This document shows positions 49,501 through 58,355 of a stretch of DNA of 64,000 nucleotides, one piece after another. The position numbers and the translations under genes were made by a program. The notes beneath the pieces are model-generated. The model saw only the letters and a program-made list of their open reading frames with translations, was not told where the DNA came from and made no database searches. The stretch spans positions 1-64,000 of the forward strand of contig JTDE01021509.1 in assembly GCA_014338405.1 (NCBI GenBank), read 5' to 3'. The stretch comes from Paragonimus skrjabini miyazakii (taxonomy: Eukaryota; Platyhelminthes; Trematoda; Plagiorchiida; Troglotrematidae). Numbering within the stretch: position 1 is the first letter of the stretch; every line of letters begins with the position of its first letter.

Positions 49501-52500
49501 ATCGTTGGCATAACTGAAAATAAAGTCATACATTAGCTGTTTGCCAGTGAACAAATCATGGGAAGAACAAAAAGTGCTGAAAAATGGAACACGAACACGG
49601 CACAGTGTCACTTGTGTGAGAGACTGCAAATATTGATATGGCTGGTCGAGCAAGCACAGTTTGATAAATAAAGAGAAATAGTGCATGTAACGCTACTATT
49701 TCGCTTATTGTAAGTCTAAAAGGTCGCATACACCCAGTACGATTAACTACGCCCAGACGCTGTCAGCATATGATTACAATCTTGTATATTACTTCTCCGT
49801 ATAACACTCTCGCTTTGGCTAATTAGTGTCTAAAAAGTATCCCGCCTCTTCCAGTCGACAAAAACGTGAGTAAATGCAACTTGCCGAGGCCTTGAATCAA
49901 GTTGTCTACGAACCTTAAGCAACAAACCCACATTCGATCTCTCGACAACTGTTTGGTAGGCTTGAGTTTAAAAAATGGTCTACGCACGTCTGCATTGCTC
50001 AGTATTGTATGATACAGTGGGTTCCAAATTTATGCATTCTCGGAACTCACAACGGTTAACCACCAACATACCGGACCAACACTGAAACCAAAGACGACCA
50101 CGAATCGGTGTAAACCAACATCAATATGGTTACGGACAAATCTTATGTTAGACAGCCATGGTGGGGTTTTCATTGAGTGGCGCTGAAAACATCTGGATTA
50201 AGAGCATTTTCCAATATCTACACTTCATACAGGTCTCGTTTTGCGTACTAAATAGATGGTAAAATGTTAGATGCTGTCCTTAACTGATCTGCCACACGTT
50301 TTTGCATTCAATGTGTACAGGTATGCTGTAAAAATGTTACATTATAAAATCCAGTAGCAACTACGTCTTTGAAATGGGATGAAATTGAATGGCAGCAAAA
50401 GTGTAAACAATATCACAATTTATTCAAGCAAAGCACCACACAGTCACAGTAAAGAGATAGCATTTATTCGTAAACTAAACTGAAACATAAATCTGCTAGA
50501 TAAGATGCTTCAGTAACATTGCTTAGTAGATGCCACCTCAATTTCATTTACAGCTTGGTTGTCTGTTTGTAAAATATGAGTATCTTGATACTGAATGATT
50601 ACGATTAGAGATGGGGATATCGTAAATTATATTCTATTATTTTTATATGTTGACTTCCAAACAATAGGTGTTCTTTTTCCTGACGACTGTATAGCATTCA
50701 AGTATCAACATCAATCACTGTTACTCACCACGACGTTTTTTTAATATTTCAAACGATACTTTCAGAACTTATTAGATGGAGTTATAGAAGAGACTCTATA
50801 TGTGAAAAATAAATTGGAGACTAAATTAAGATTCGGGAATAAGAGTGAACCATTAACGGAGAGCATTTGTGGTCTTAATTAGTGTTCATTATGGAAGTAT
50901 TCAAACAGTGTGGGCAAAAGGGTAAAAGCAACCACGAACAGTTTAACATGGAACTTGGTGACATCAACCGGGTAGATTCTAGCAAAAAAGACAAGTGAGA
51001 ATGAGATCTTTAAAACCTAAACTGAAAACCTCATGTGAAAGGAAAAGTGAAAAACACCTGGTCGAGTAAAAAAATAGGAGGATTGAAAAAATTGAGCCAC
51101 TGAGAACTAGTCGAACGAACATGAAAGAACTGATCCGCCACAAACAGCCAACCCTAAGTAAGGTAATGTCTGAACGAAAACCATTAATCGGTCGGTTGCA
51201 CGCGACGGGAATCTCCCACAATCTAGAGGGGGTTATGACTGACTGTTTGCACTTTGAAAAAAATACACGGAGTTGACATAAAGCAAAAGATCGAATGATT
51301 TGTTTTAAAAATAAATCGGAACGTGCCAAAAGTGAAGGAAGAAAAGCAACTTTTCTGAACGATAGAGACGTGTGAAGGATTCGCCAAAGCAGATCGATTA
51401 ATTTCCCAATGAGTTCACAACGACGAATAATGATCCAACTTGAGCAGTCAAGAAGAGAACAATCATACCACTCTTCAATTATCTTAGTTCATACGGTTTA
51501 ACAAAGGTTCCATGTCCCCCACGACTATCGATTGATTAAGAACTCGGTTCGCACTACACAGATAGTTCGGTTTTTATAGGCAATGTGTGAAAAAGAAGAG
51601 AAAAGGTCTAAGTCAAATCTTATAGCGTGGATGTTTTCCAATAGTTCATGTTTCATGAAGTGTTCTAAAATGTGGCCTAAAAACGTAAAGGGATTCTTTA
51701 AACTCTATCTGGAATGCATGCATCTTGAAAACCCAAAGTTGCATGATATGCAAGATGTGTTCATGGAAGGTGCACACTGTCCAATACTCTTCTATTACAT
51801 ACAATCCTTCTTTATCCGACATGATAAAAAGGCAAAAACACCTTTTTAAGTTGTCATGTCTATAATTTAGTGAAGAGAACATGAGAAAAGAATGAAGGAG
51901 GGTGAACAAAATTTTGTTGACTGTAAACAGACTTTATTCATTCGTCAACAGTCCTACAGTTATCAACAACTCATGTGAACAGCTAGTTATTGATGTCATA
52001 ATTGTTTATAATGAGAAGTGCAATAACTAAGGGTTGTATTCAAATTGAAAGCTACACACACAAATTTCTGACCTATTTGCAACACAATATATAGCCACTG
52101 TGACGAAAAAAACACTGGCCTTGGAAATCAGTGAACATTCAACGAGCATTTAGTTTAAACGGTTGTAACAGAGCAAGTCAGATTACTGTGATTACGTGAA
52201 CTTATTCTTGGGCAGTGAAGTCACATAGGTGGTTGGTCAGTATGTGTGTTTAGAAAGTTCGATCAGAATAAGAAATGTGATAGGAGCACGCACCTCCAAT
52301 CCTTTTCAATACAAATAATTTCTGGTTACAGACAGAACGCTTGATAAAGCGTGAGAAGTGAGGTTGTAAAGCAATCGAGATAGGGGTAAAAACCTACTGC
52401 TACGAACCGTGACCGTTCAGGATGAAGAACATAAGCCAAACCCAAGTATTCTACCACAAATACATGCGTTCAGTTAAACGTAGATGATTCATACAACGAA

Positions 52501-55500
52501 GTGCATTAATCGTCTCCCATTTCTCAACCATCAGTGGTATTCCAACCAACGGAAATCTGATGTGAATTCAGACTGAAGCGAGATGGAGTGCTAAATGGAG
52601 AGTCTCAATACAAAGTTTAAAAGATCTGGAGGAACGAAAGACAGATTGAACGAATCAACAAGGTAGCGTCAGGCAAGCAAAAGTATAGGGTGAACTTACT
52701 TCCATAAAGGACAGAATGTATAATTCGTCAGTCACCTTCTGTCTCATCTGCTCCAGGTTGGCACGTAAAAATTCCACATACGCTTTCCCGCCCTCATCAG
52801 TTGGTTTCTGTAAGTACACAAAAGGTTATATTTAGTGCCACCAGCATATTGTATGACAGAATCGGTTATGTAAGCCTGCGTTTAGCTACTCAGAATTTAT
52901 GATACAAAATTCATGAGGTGAAGTAATTAATAAATGACAATATATACCGAATTCGTTGAAAAGTCTAATAATGACTGTAAGCTTGTTCACACAAGTGCAT
53001 AACTGAAAAGGAGGCGACCTAAATCGTATTATGATTAGGACAGCGCGCAGTATTTTATGTGAATGCAAAAAAACATGTAACCCGAGAGCAGTAAACATGA
53101 GTTGAAGACATTCGGATGCGTTATCAAATAATGTTTTCGAACATGGCCACATAAATAACTGGGTACTTGCAGCAAAACACACCATTCTATAGAATGCAAG
53201 AAACTGCAAATGTTTGGCACACAATGTGAACTGTTTCGAAATAAATTACTGATTTATGTGTTCCTACAGACTAGATGAATTGCAGAGTGGATCCGAGACG
53301 TGATCGTCACTTGGTCAATACTAATCGTTGGCATATAAAAAATTCAAGGCATCCACGTTCGGTGATCTAGAAGACTACTTGAGTGATCTATCTCGGGTCA
53401 CTCAATTTTATTCAAAAGAGCAGTTTAAATACAATTTCTTACACAGAACACGAAGAAAGGTTGTGAATCAACCCACAGTAACCATCTGTGGGGAAGCCCA
53501 TAAATGGATAATGAGCAAAAGCTCTATGAATTTAATTTAACATGCACAGAATGGTTGCAAATTTGAAAACGTTAAGATATTTACAGAGCTCAACAGTAAG
53601 GCATACAAAAAGGTCCATCATCAGGTGCTGTTACAAAGGGTTAGGGGCATCAGGATTCAAGTGCAGAACGTTTGCAATAACTGCAATCTCAGTTACTGCA
53701 GACGACACACTACATGAAATTTCCATTTCAGCATTTACCAAATGGTATCTATAGAGAATTTTGAAAAGGAGTGGTGTTGTGCTGGGACTTGTATTTTCGA
53801 TATTTCCGATTGTTTGCATCACACTTCAGAACGTTGTTTTATTCGTTCAAGTAAGGGATCACTGACAAATTTGCCACGAATAACTGGTCGTGTTTTTAGG
53901 TATTACACAGAGGTCCTGACGGTCATTAGACACCGTCATGGCTGTTTCAATGAACAAGTCAATTAGAACAAATTCTATATACTGCAAAAGTTATGCGATC
54001 ATCATCTGGCTGAAGTCTTAGACAAATGTTTGGCTAAACAAGTCATAGCAAAGACTGTCGGATGATGCGAGTTCTGTCCCATATGAAACTGCAGCACTAC
54101 GACCTGCTCTGTCAATCGGTGGGCCATGTTGATGGGCGCAGGTGTGAGCATAAAAAAAACAGTCTCCAAAACGCATTACACTATAAATGCTTCTTGAGTC
54201 CATTAGAAAAAAACAGACAGGCCTAATGAACAGTACATTTTTAGCTTATTGCTTAGAAAAACAATGGAGCGTCATCCCCGGTATAACCGCATGATGTTCT
54301 ATGTACAACTGTGGACCTGTGAACCTTACCAACATATGACTAAAAGTCATATATCACCTGAGCAAAAACGGACTTTGTTTTTCTCTGTGCAGTCACAATC
54401 GGCCAAGGCTACAACCTACTAATCGACTATGAGGCGAACAGTCTGGGCAGTGACAATTTATAACGGAAAACTGTTTCGGGTAGATCCAATTTCAACGTGT
54501 CACAATAACATTCCACATAGTGGGTCAGACGAGCAATGCAAGAGTGCATTTTCACTGGGTGTGGTCTGTGAAAAAAACCACAGGACTCACAGTAAGCGAT
54601 AGAACCGAGGATAGCAGTGTGTTCACGTCGTACCGGGCTAGTTTACACAAATTCGCTTCCAACACACTGCCCATCTTCTCGTTAAGCACAATGGCCATTT
54701 TGCGTTGAATCCGTTCCAGATTAGTCTCGATTTGGTTGTGATACTGATGCTGCGAGAAAAGAAAATATGTATTGTGAAACATCACATGGAGTTTCGAAAG
54801 AACAGATTGGTAGGCGATACTGAAGCTGTTATTGTAGTATACTCTCACGACGAGGTCGTCTGTTAAACAGAACATATGTGTGTGTGTGTGTGCGTGCTCA
54901 TAACACACCTTAAAACGATGAATGTGGAGGACAAAGGGCGAGGCGTCTATTAAAAATGCACGTTAATCTGAAATTGCTATCCAAGATAACGACGAAGAGA
55001 TGAAACTGCAAGAATTAAGAGAAAATGATGCATGAGGGCAAATTGTAAGAGAAAGTCCATGAACACAAACAAACAAACTTCTCACTACGTTTAACTGGGG
55101 GCGCTCAAAGGTGATGGACTAACTTGACAGTATGTTGAAGTAATCAGACCACTCCAAATAATTGTTCGTATATAAAACAACATTTGAAAAAAGCAAATCA
55201 GAAAGATACTTTGATGTAAGACAGTATAAGTTATACAGGTTTGATGGGCAAAATTCACAGGAACTGATTTTTAAGTCGACCACATCGGTACGAAGAAACA
55301 AACAAGGAATTCAGATCTTGTAACACGTTCCCACACGGGTGAGGAGTGGTGTGGCGCAAACAAAAGTTAGCATGTAGGCGCTCACAAAGTACAACATAAA
55401 CTATCAGCATTTGTGATCACGCCTTATTTTCCGGATAAATCCGGTTCAAGGATTCGCGATTGATTAAAGAGCTGATATAAAGTGGTTGCTAAGTTATGCA

Positions 55501-58355
55501 AAAACAGTGGCGTCGACAGTTGAATAACAATTTAACCTTGACTTGTTTTCGCTTCATTATGAAGTTTTTTTCGTACAGCATATGCAATCGTGCACTCACA
55601 CATTGGGAACATCAACTCTTCTGCCTACTTTAATCAAATTACTTATATACAACAGTTCTAGCACCCTGTAAATCTACACAAACAAATCAATACATTAAGT
55701 ATTATTTGTCATATTAAGTGAGCACGAAGTTACCAACACTAGTTAAAGTTTGACTGCATGATACACCTATGCGTTAAATCTCGGTGAAATGAAGCCAAAT
55801 GTGGATGAACATCGATTAAGGTCTTTCATATATACCCTCATTATCCTGAGACAACAGCAGTGTGCCAATGGCCAGCGCCGATAGTTAATTACAGTACTAA
55901 CAATAATCCCAAGTTTGACAGTAAAAGAAACGGAAAAGACTTACTTCCTAAAACCATAGTGTCCAAATTCAAGCAACCAACATCAAGTTGTTTACACTAG
56001 ACAAACAAACAACTAAGTTGCAAGTAAGCGTAAGCTGGAATCCGTCATAACAATTTTACTCAAAGACCTCTCTATGGAGAACAAATTAATAGATAGAAAG
56101 GTTCATTTTTACGCTTTTCCCACTGAATTTCAATGTTCCTTTGCCAGCGTCACGTATGAACTTAAGATCACCGAGTATTTGTATTCATACCACCTCGTCA
56201 TTACAAATAAAAATGGGCACCTTCCTAGTGAAATGAGAAGGAGAAGCAAAACTGCTAAGGGAAACAGTGTTTTCTGTGAACGAGGAAAGCTAAGAGTATA
56301 TTCTCGGTAGATTGAGGAGACTGAAGAAGGATCAGTGTGAAGTTCGATACGACCGATTCCTTTCAAAGACTTCGATAGAGAAATGAAAAAAAACGTAAGC
56401 TGTGTAACGCACGTCGTTGAAACACTTTGTACATTCCGTAGACACACACACACGTAGCTTGGATATACACATACGGAACAAAAGAGAGACGGGATCAAGA
56501 GAGAGGATCATACAAGAATTAAATAAAAACAATGGCGATCTGGATTGAGTTACAAGAATTAAGTACCTGATATATTCTGACGAAACTCTGAAATATAAAC
56601 AATCTAGCAATTGACCGAAGTTTATTTCAGGTTTTAAAAAAACAGTAGACTAACATCGTGCGGTATACAATCGGCCAAATTTCGTTACATCGTTACGATA
56701 GACCATTTTCAAAACAGCATGAATATTGAAATGTAATAGCAAAGAAAGTCGAAAGCGTTTTAAACAAGATGACTGTGGAGGCAGTATTGTGAATTCGTGT
56801 GATGTAACCAACAAGACAGATCCCAAGGCCCTAGCAAAACAACCGATGTGTAAATCGGCCAAATCTAATATTATCTGTAAATATCTGTGTGGATGCGGAG
56901 CATCTTATATAAACAGGACTGTGTACTGGTTGCAGATCAGGGTCACCGGAAATATCGTGAATCGAGTCAAGCAACAGACCACGCATGGAATGCATACAGA
57001 ACCAAGAAGTCTTCATCGTCCATAGTATTTCACATTCTAATGACGTGACACTAATGTATTCCGGAAACAACGTCTAGCGTTCTGCATTCAATACCTCAAT
57101 CGAACGTTGCACTATGTCAAACCTGTTGTTGTAGTCGTCCAAAAGTTCAAACAAGTGTTGTGCATTGAAAAACAACTGTTTCGTAAGGCTTTCCTTACCA
57201 TGACAGTGACCGTGAATTCTGACAGCTTAAGCTTTCAATGCCGTTCCATTTATTAAAAAAAGGCCAACAGTACCATGTAAGATGTTTCGTGCATTGACAT
57301 TTCGTTCGCATTTCATCGGTTACTTTTGAGAAATTAACATACACATTATATAGTGAGGAGAGCAAGCAGCTAGGCTAAATCGCTCAAGTCGTGTCTGAGA
57401 CAGTCAGCCAGGTGACCAAAGCGGAAAAAGCAAGATGCAACTGAAGCGTACTCATTAACAAGAGCATGAATTTGATACATCATAGCAGAATTGCTGTGCG
57501 TCAAAATGATAATAGAAGTCCAAAAAGAGAGATGTGAACGAAATGTCAATGCGCAAGACATCTTACAGGCTACTGTTGACCTTTTTCAAATTTATCAGTG
57601 GGAACCAATGTTTCAAGCTTAGTTATCTATGTTGGCGTACAAACAGACTGTTTTATGCACCCGTAAAGATGCAGTAAAATTTGTGCAGACATAGATCAAG
57701 AAATATCACAATGTTGTCTTCTTTACTCAAATTCGTAATGAGGAAAGGGATACCCAACTATAATTGAGAGCTTATGAGAAAAAGGACAGACTTTTATACA
57801 TAATAACAAATGGTATGAAGTAGATTCATATGGATGAATTAGTAGTAAAATAAATAGACAATGTCAGATTGCTTTGAAAACAAATAAGCGATACATTTCT
57901 GAACTGTCACATAATAGCTCCAGTGTCTACATATTTATGGACGTTTTCATAATTTAGCAAACCGAACCTCCAAAAGTGAATAGTCTATATGCATTAAACG
58001 ACGAGTTTGATTGCGTTTTGGATAGCATTATCGATAATGCTCAAATCGATTATCCAGTGTACTCTACAGCATTAGGATTGGAGGGGGGGGAAATATTGAC
58101 AAGAAAAAGTTATTCTTTGAAGACAACAATGTACCATTTAAAATGGCTAAGGTATAGCTCAATGCTGATAAATTTTCTAATCAATCTACTCGTTGGCTTA
58201 CCATATCTTCACCTTTGATATCTTTAGTGCACAGTTTGAGGATGCTTGCCTTCAGATCGGCTACCGTGTTGATCATGCTACAGCATTCATTGGGTAAAAT
58301 GAAATCAGTGCTTTTCGAGGAACGTTTGAGCCAAGTGTCAAAACATGACAGATTT
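31402..58355 (-). CDS. CADPS: Calcium-dependent secretion activator (CAPS/UNC-31), last six coding exons
   Basis: CAPS primes dense-core vesicle exocytosis, binding PI(4,5)P2 and SNAREs at release sites; in flukes it should act in peptidergic nerve and gland cells. Six exons on the minus strand (58355-58202, 54749-54591, 52807-52700, 38762-38658, 36885-36799, 31536-31402) join without frame breaks into 248 residues. Recognised family blocks, in order, are KRSSKSTDF, HQYHNQIE, LCKLARYDVNTLLSS, KAYVEFLRANLEQMRQKV, TWYMTQTRMINEWLTER, YADFELQGISPDALD and MQRLQMEET. Human CAPS1 has KTSRSTDF, HQYHSKID, LAKLSRYDEGTLFSS, YRDFRLQG and RLTVEEATA at the same places. All introns have GT-AG ends. The PH, C2 and most MUN exons are not in view. 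Introns are full of retroelements, mostly antisense to the gene. Confidence 0.93.
32426..32665 (+). mobile_element. RTE-like LINE 3' untranslated tail (copy E)
   Basis: The segment is homologous to the minus-strand tail of copy D (33566-33795). Shared blocks include gatgacgcct, caagatgtaggcg, gcagggttt, ttgtggttgtgtggca and ctgatgtattgctgtctatg. It starts at the last codons (MTP) of the D reading frame and ends in irregular ATG/CTG units. No coding part precedes it, so it is a 5'-truncated insertion, the usual outcome of LINE reverse transcription. Confidence 0.8.
33566..35667 (-). mobile_element. RTE-like LINE: linker, RT, C-terminus and 3' tail (copy D)
   Basis: The most complete retroelement in the window. 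Minus-strand order: linker at 35665-35207 (AAGPDDIFPALFKEGF); RT at about 35280-34372 with motif A FLDYKGAFDSVD, motif B SGVRQGCPLSPFLF and catalytic motif C DLDYADD intact; then AVLLYGSET with an in-frame TAG for Trp near 34314; then VFDHRCLRSVARI and LRWLGHVRRMP (34295-33981); then LPGWGSRD to the stop MTP-TAA at 33784. Frameshifts near 35250, 34390 and 33990 break the frame. A 3' UTR of some 220 bp ends in a CATCAT (ATG on the minus strand) tail at 33566. The 5' end, including the endonuclease, is lost in the N gap. It lies in sense orientation in a CADPS intron. Confidence 0.88.
35668..35767. other. Assembly gap (100 N)
   Basis: The gap is flanked on the left by RTE copy D (minus) at the element's EN-RT linker, and on the right by a different RTE fragment in plus orientation. 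Sequence contiguity across it is uncertain. Confidence 0.99.
35768..36332 (+). mobile_element. RTE-like LINE C-terminal fragment with (ATG)n tail (copy G)
   Basis: The frame reads NRLAVFDHRCLSQLAHI and HSLRWLGHVLRMPPDRL. After a frame change near 36030 it reads RCRLPGWGPRDHSNRWLETL, with a stop at 36195-36197. It is the same region as the end of copy D but differs clearly in sequence and in its 3' UTR, so it belongs to a second RTE subfamily. The element ends in ATG units at 36316-36332. Confidence 0.8.
36799..36885 (-). CDS. CADPS: CADPS exon KMYADFELQG
   Basis: Twenty-nine codons in phase 0 at both ends, between acceptor tttgttcag and donor gttagt. The peptide runs from KMYADFELQGISPDALD to TIMQRLQ. 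The human counterpart around KTYRDFRLQG and IRNRLT has the same spacing. Confidence 0.93.
38658..38762 (-). CDS. CADPS: CADPS exon TWYMTQTRM
   Basis: Thirty-five codons, phase 0, acceptor tgttttctag and donor gtgagt. It contains TRMINEWLTERKGN and LSPYQFTCLSTIMK, equivalent to CTWLTDRMD and HIYQLKTLI in the human protein. The preceding intron of 13.9 kb (38763-52699) is the largest in the window. Confidence 0.92.
41076..41497 (+). mobile_element. Solo LTR with 5 bp target-site duplication
   Basis: The element starts TGTTGTAAAC and ends GGGCGCCCTAACA, giving terminal TGTT and AACA. GAATC lies immediately outside both ends (41071-41075 and 41498-41502), a 5 bp target duplication of the kind made by retroviral-type integrases. 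A TATA box (tataaaaa) at 41377 probably marks the U3 promoter. No internal gag-pol or primer site sits between two LTRs here, so recombination has left a single LTR of 422 bp. A close partial copy in opposite orientation is at 1-158. Confidence 0.88.
41377..41384 (+). promoter_or_regulatory. TATA box inside the solo LTR
   Basis: The sequence tataaaaa lies about 120 bp before the LTR end, the normal place for a retrotransposon promoter. Transcription would start about 30 bp later and run antisense to CADPS. Confidence 0.5.
44395..45130 (+). mobile_element. Penelope-like element 3' half with GIY-YIG domain (PLE-2)
   Basis: The frame begins with linker IELLFKGDISSL (compare FRLPFKGDDISLL in PLE-1). 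It continues to HCIYQFVCNCGESYIGRTD and ends in LRFAEAVTI- and LCAQKQLY-like blocks read across frame shifts. CGESYIGRT is the Tyr-Ile-Gly core of the GIY-YIG nuclease in its Penelope form. An (AT)n run is at 44983-45006, and the family's shared 3' end (ttcaaatttatgaagggaac) is near 45087. It is 5'-truncated, with frameshifts, and antisense to CADPS. Confidence 0.82.
44983..45006. repeat. (AT)n microsatellite
   Basis: Twelve AT units within PLE-2, after the coding remnant and before its 3' terminal segment. Confidence 0.9.
46969..47962 (+). mobile_element. RTE-like LINE: 5' region fused to endonuclease and linker (copy C)
   Basis: The 5' region (46969-47350) matches copies A and B. It jumps directly into the middle of the endonuclease: VCAEHKLFLASASF, then WSQIDHIAV and DSDHALVC, where the DSDH motif carries the catalytic Asp-His pair of APE nucleases. 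The linker follows (RKLRRSLKADREAWLLEKV, then NEMEIAFA) up to the N gap. Compared with copy A, the end of the 5' region and the N-terminal half of the endonuclease are missing. The 278-codon frame spanning this and the gap is not a complete protein. Antisense to CADPS. Confidence 0.82.
47963..48062. other. Assembly gap (100 N)
   Basis: The gap falls within RTE copy C, a few tens of bases from the corresponding point where copy D is also interrupted by a gap. Confidence 0.99.
49013..49108. mobile_element. Small TIR element, 31 bp arms
   Basis: Arms 49013-49043 and 49078-49108 are inverted copies (about 80-85 percent) that begin TGTAATA and end with the inner block cacctcaggt. The whole is 96 bp and cannot encode a protein. 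The right terminus TGTAATACTCG equals that of the hairpin elements at 16852 and 62800, suggesting a shared transposase. No clear target duplication was found. Confidence 0.6.
50528..50722 (+). mobile_element. Old RTE 3' tail (copy F)
   Basis: The segment is a diverged match to the RTE tails of copies D and E. It begins gatgccacctc and includes atttcatttacagc, and its later part (tatagcattcaagtatcaac) corresponds to tggcacttgagcatcaat. No coding part or ATG tail remains. Confidence 0.6.
52700..52807 (-). CDS. CADPS: CADPS exon KPTDEGGKAYVEF
   Basis: Thirty-six codons, phase 0, acceptor gtacttacag and donor gtaagt. The peptide KAYVEFLRANLEQMRQKV continues to TDELYILSFME, matching DAYVTFVRHSQDVLRDKV and NEEMYIERLFD in human CAPS1. 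Confidence 0.92.
52808..54590 (-). other. CADPS intron, 1.8 kb
   Basis: No repeat or exon was recognised. Vertebrate CAPS has about eleven more residues (around AASKYVDV) at this junction. I looked for a small exon encoding them and did not find one. Confidence 0.7.
54591..54749 (-). CDS. CADPS: CADPS exon HQYHNQIE
   Basis: Fifty-three codons, phase 0, acceptor tttctcgcag and donor gtgagt. HQYHNQIETNLERIQRKM and LCKLARYDVNTLLSSVLSLT match the MUN-domain end of CAPS (HQYHSKID; LAKLSRYDEGTLFSS). Confidence 0.94.
54750..58201 (-). other. CADPS intron, 3.5 kb
   Basis: The intron contains a (GT)n run at 54877-54892 and PLE-3. The rest (54.9-56.8 kb) is without recognised features. Confidence 0.8.
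56850..57625 (+). mobile_element. Penelope-like element 3' fragment (PLE-3)
   Basis: The frame reads SNIICKYLCGCGASYINRTV and WLQIRVT, the GIY-YIG core block in Penelope form (CGxSYIxRT), then VLCIEKQ-like codons near 57160. Segments at 57265-57325 and 57525-57585 are inverted copies of each other and of the pair bounding PLE-1. The family 3' end (ttcaaatttatcagtgggaa) closes the element. It is 5'-truncated and antisense to CADPS. Confidence 0.75.
58202..58355 (-). CDS. CADPS: CADPS exon KRSSKSTDF (most 5' exon recognised)
   Basis: 154 nt: one base of a split codon, then 51 codons NLSCFDTWLKRSSKSTDF through TVADLKASILKLCTKD to GEDM, donor gtaagc, acceptor attccacag. It matches the human segment KLQKTSRSTDFRVPQ through LCSMEMGQEF. 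The next exon upstream (with a WPEEEF-type block) was not found in the window. Confidence 0.93.

Larger units (their letters stand above)
38763..52699 (-). other. CADPS intron, 13.9 kb
   Basis: The intron contains a solo LTR, PLE-2, RTE copy C with its gap, a small TIR element and an RTE 3' tail (copy F). The long stretches 38.8-41.0, 41.5-44.4, 45.1-46.9, 48.1-49.0 and 50.7-52.7 kb show no recognisable feature. Short plus-strand frames there, such as 46306-46683 (125 codons), match no family I know. Confidence 0.85.
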
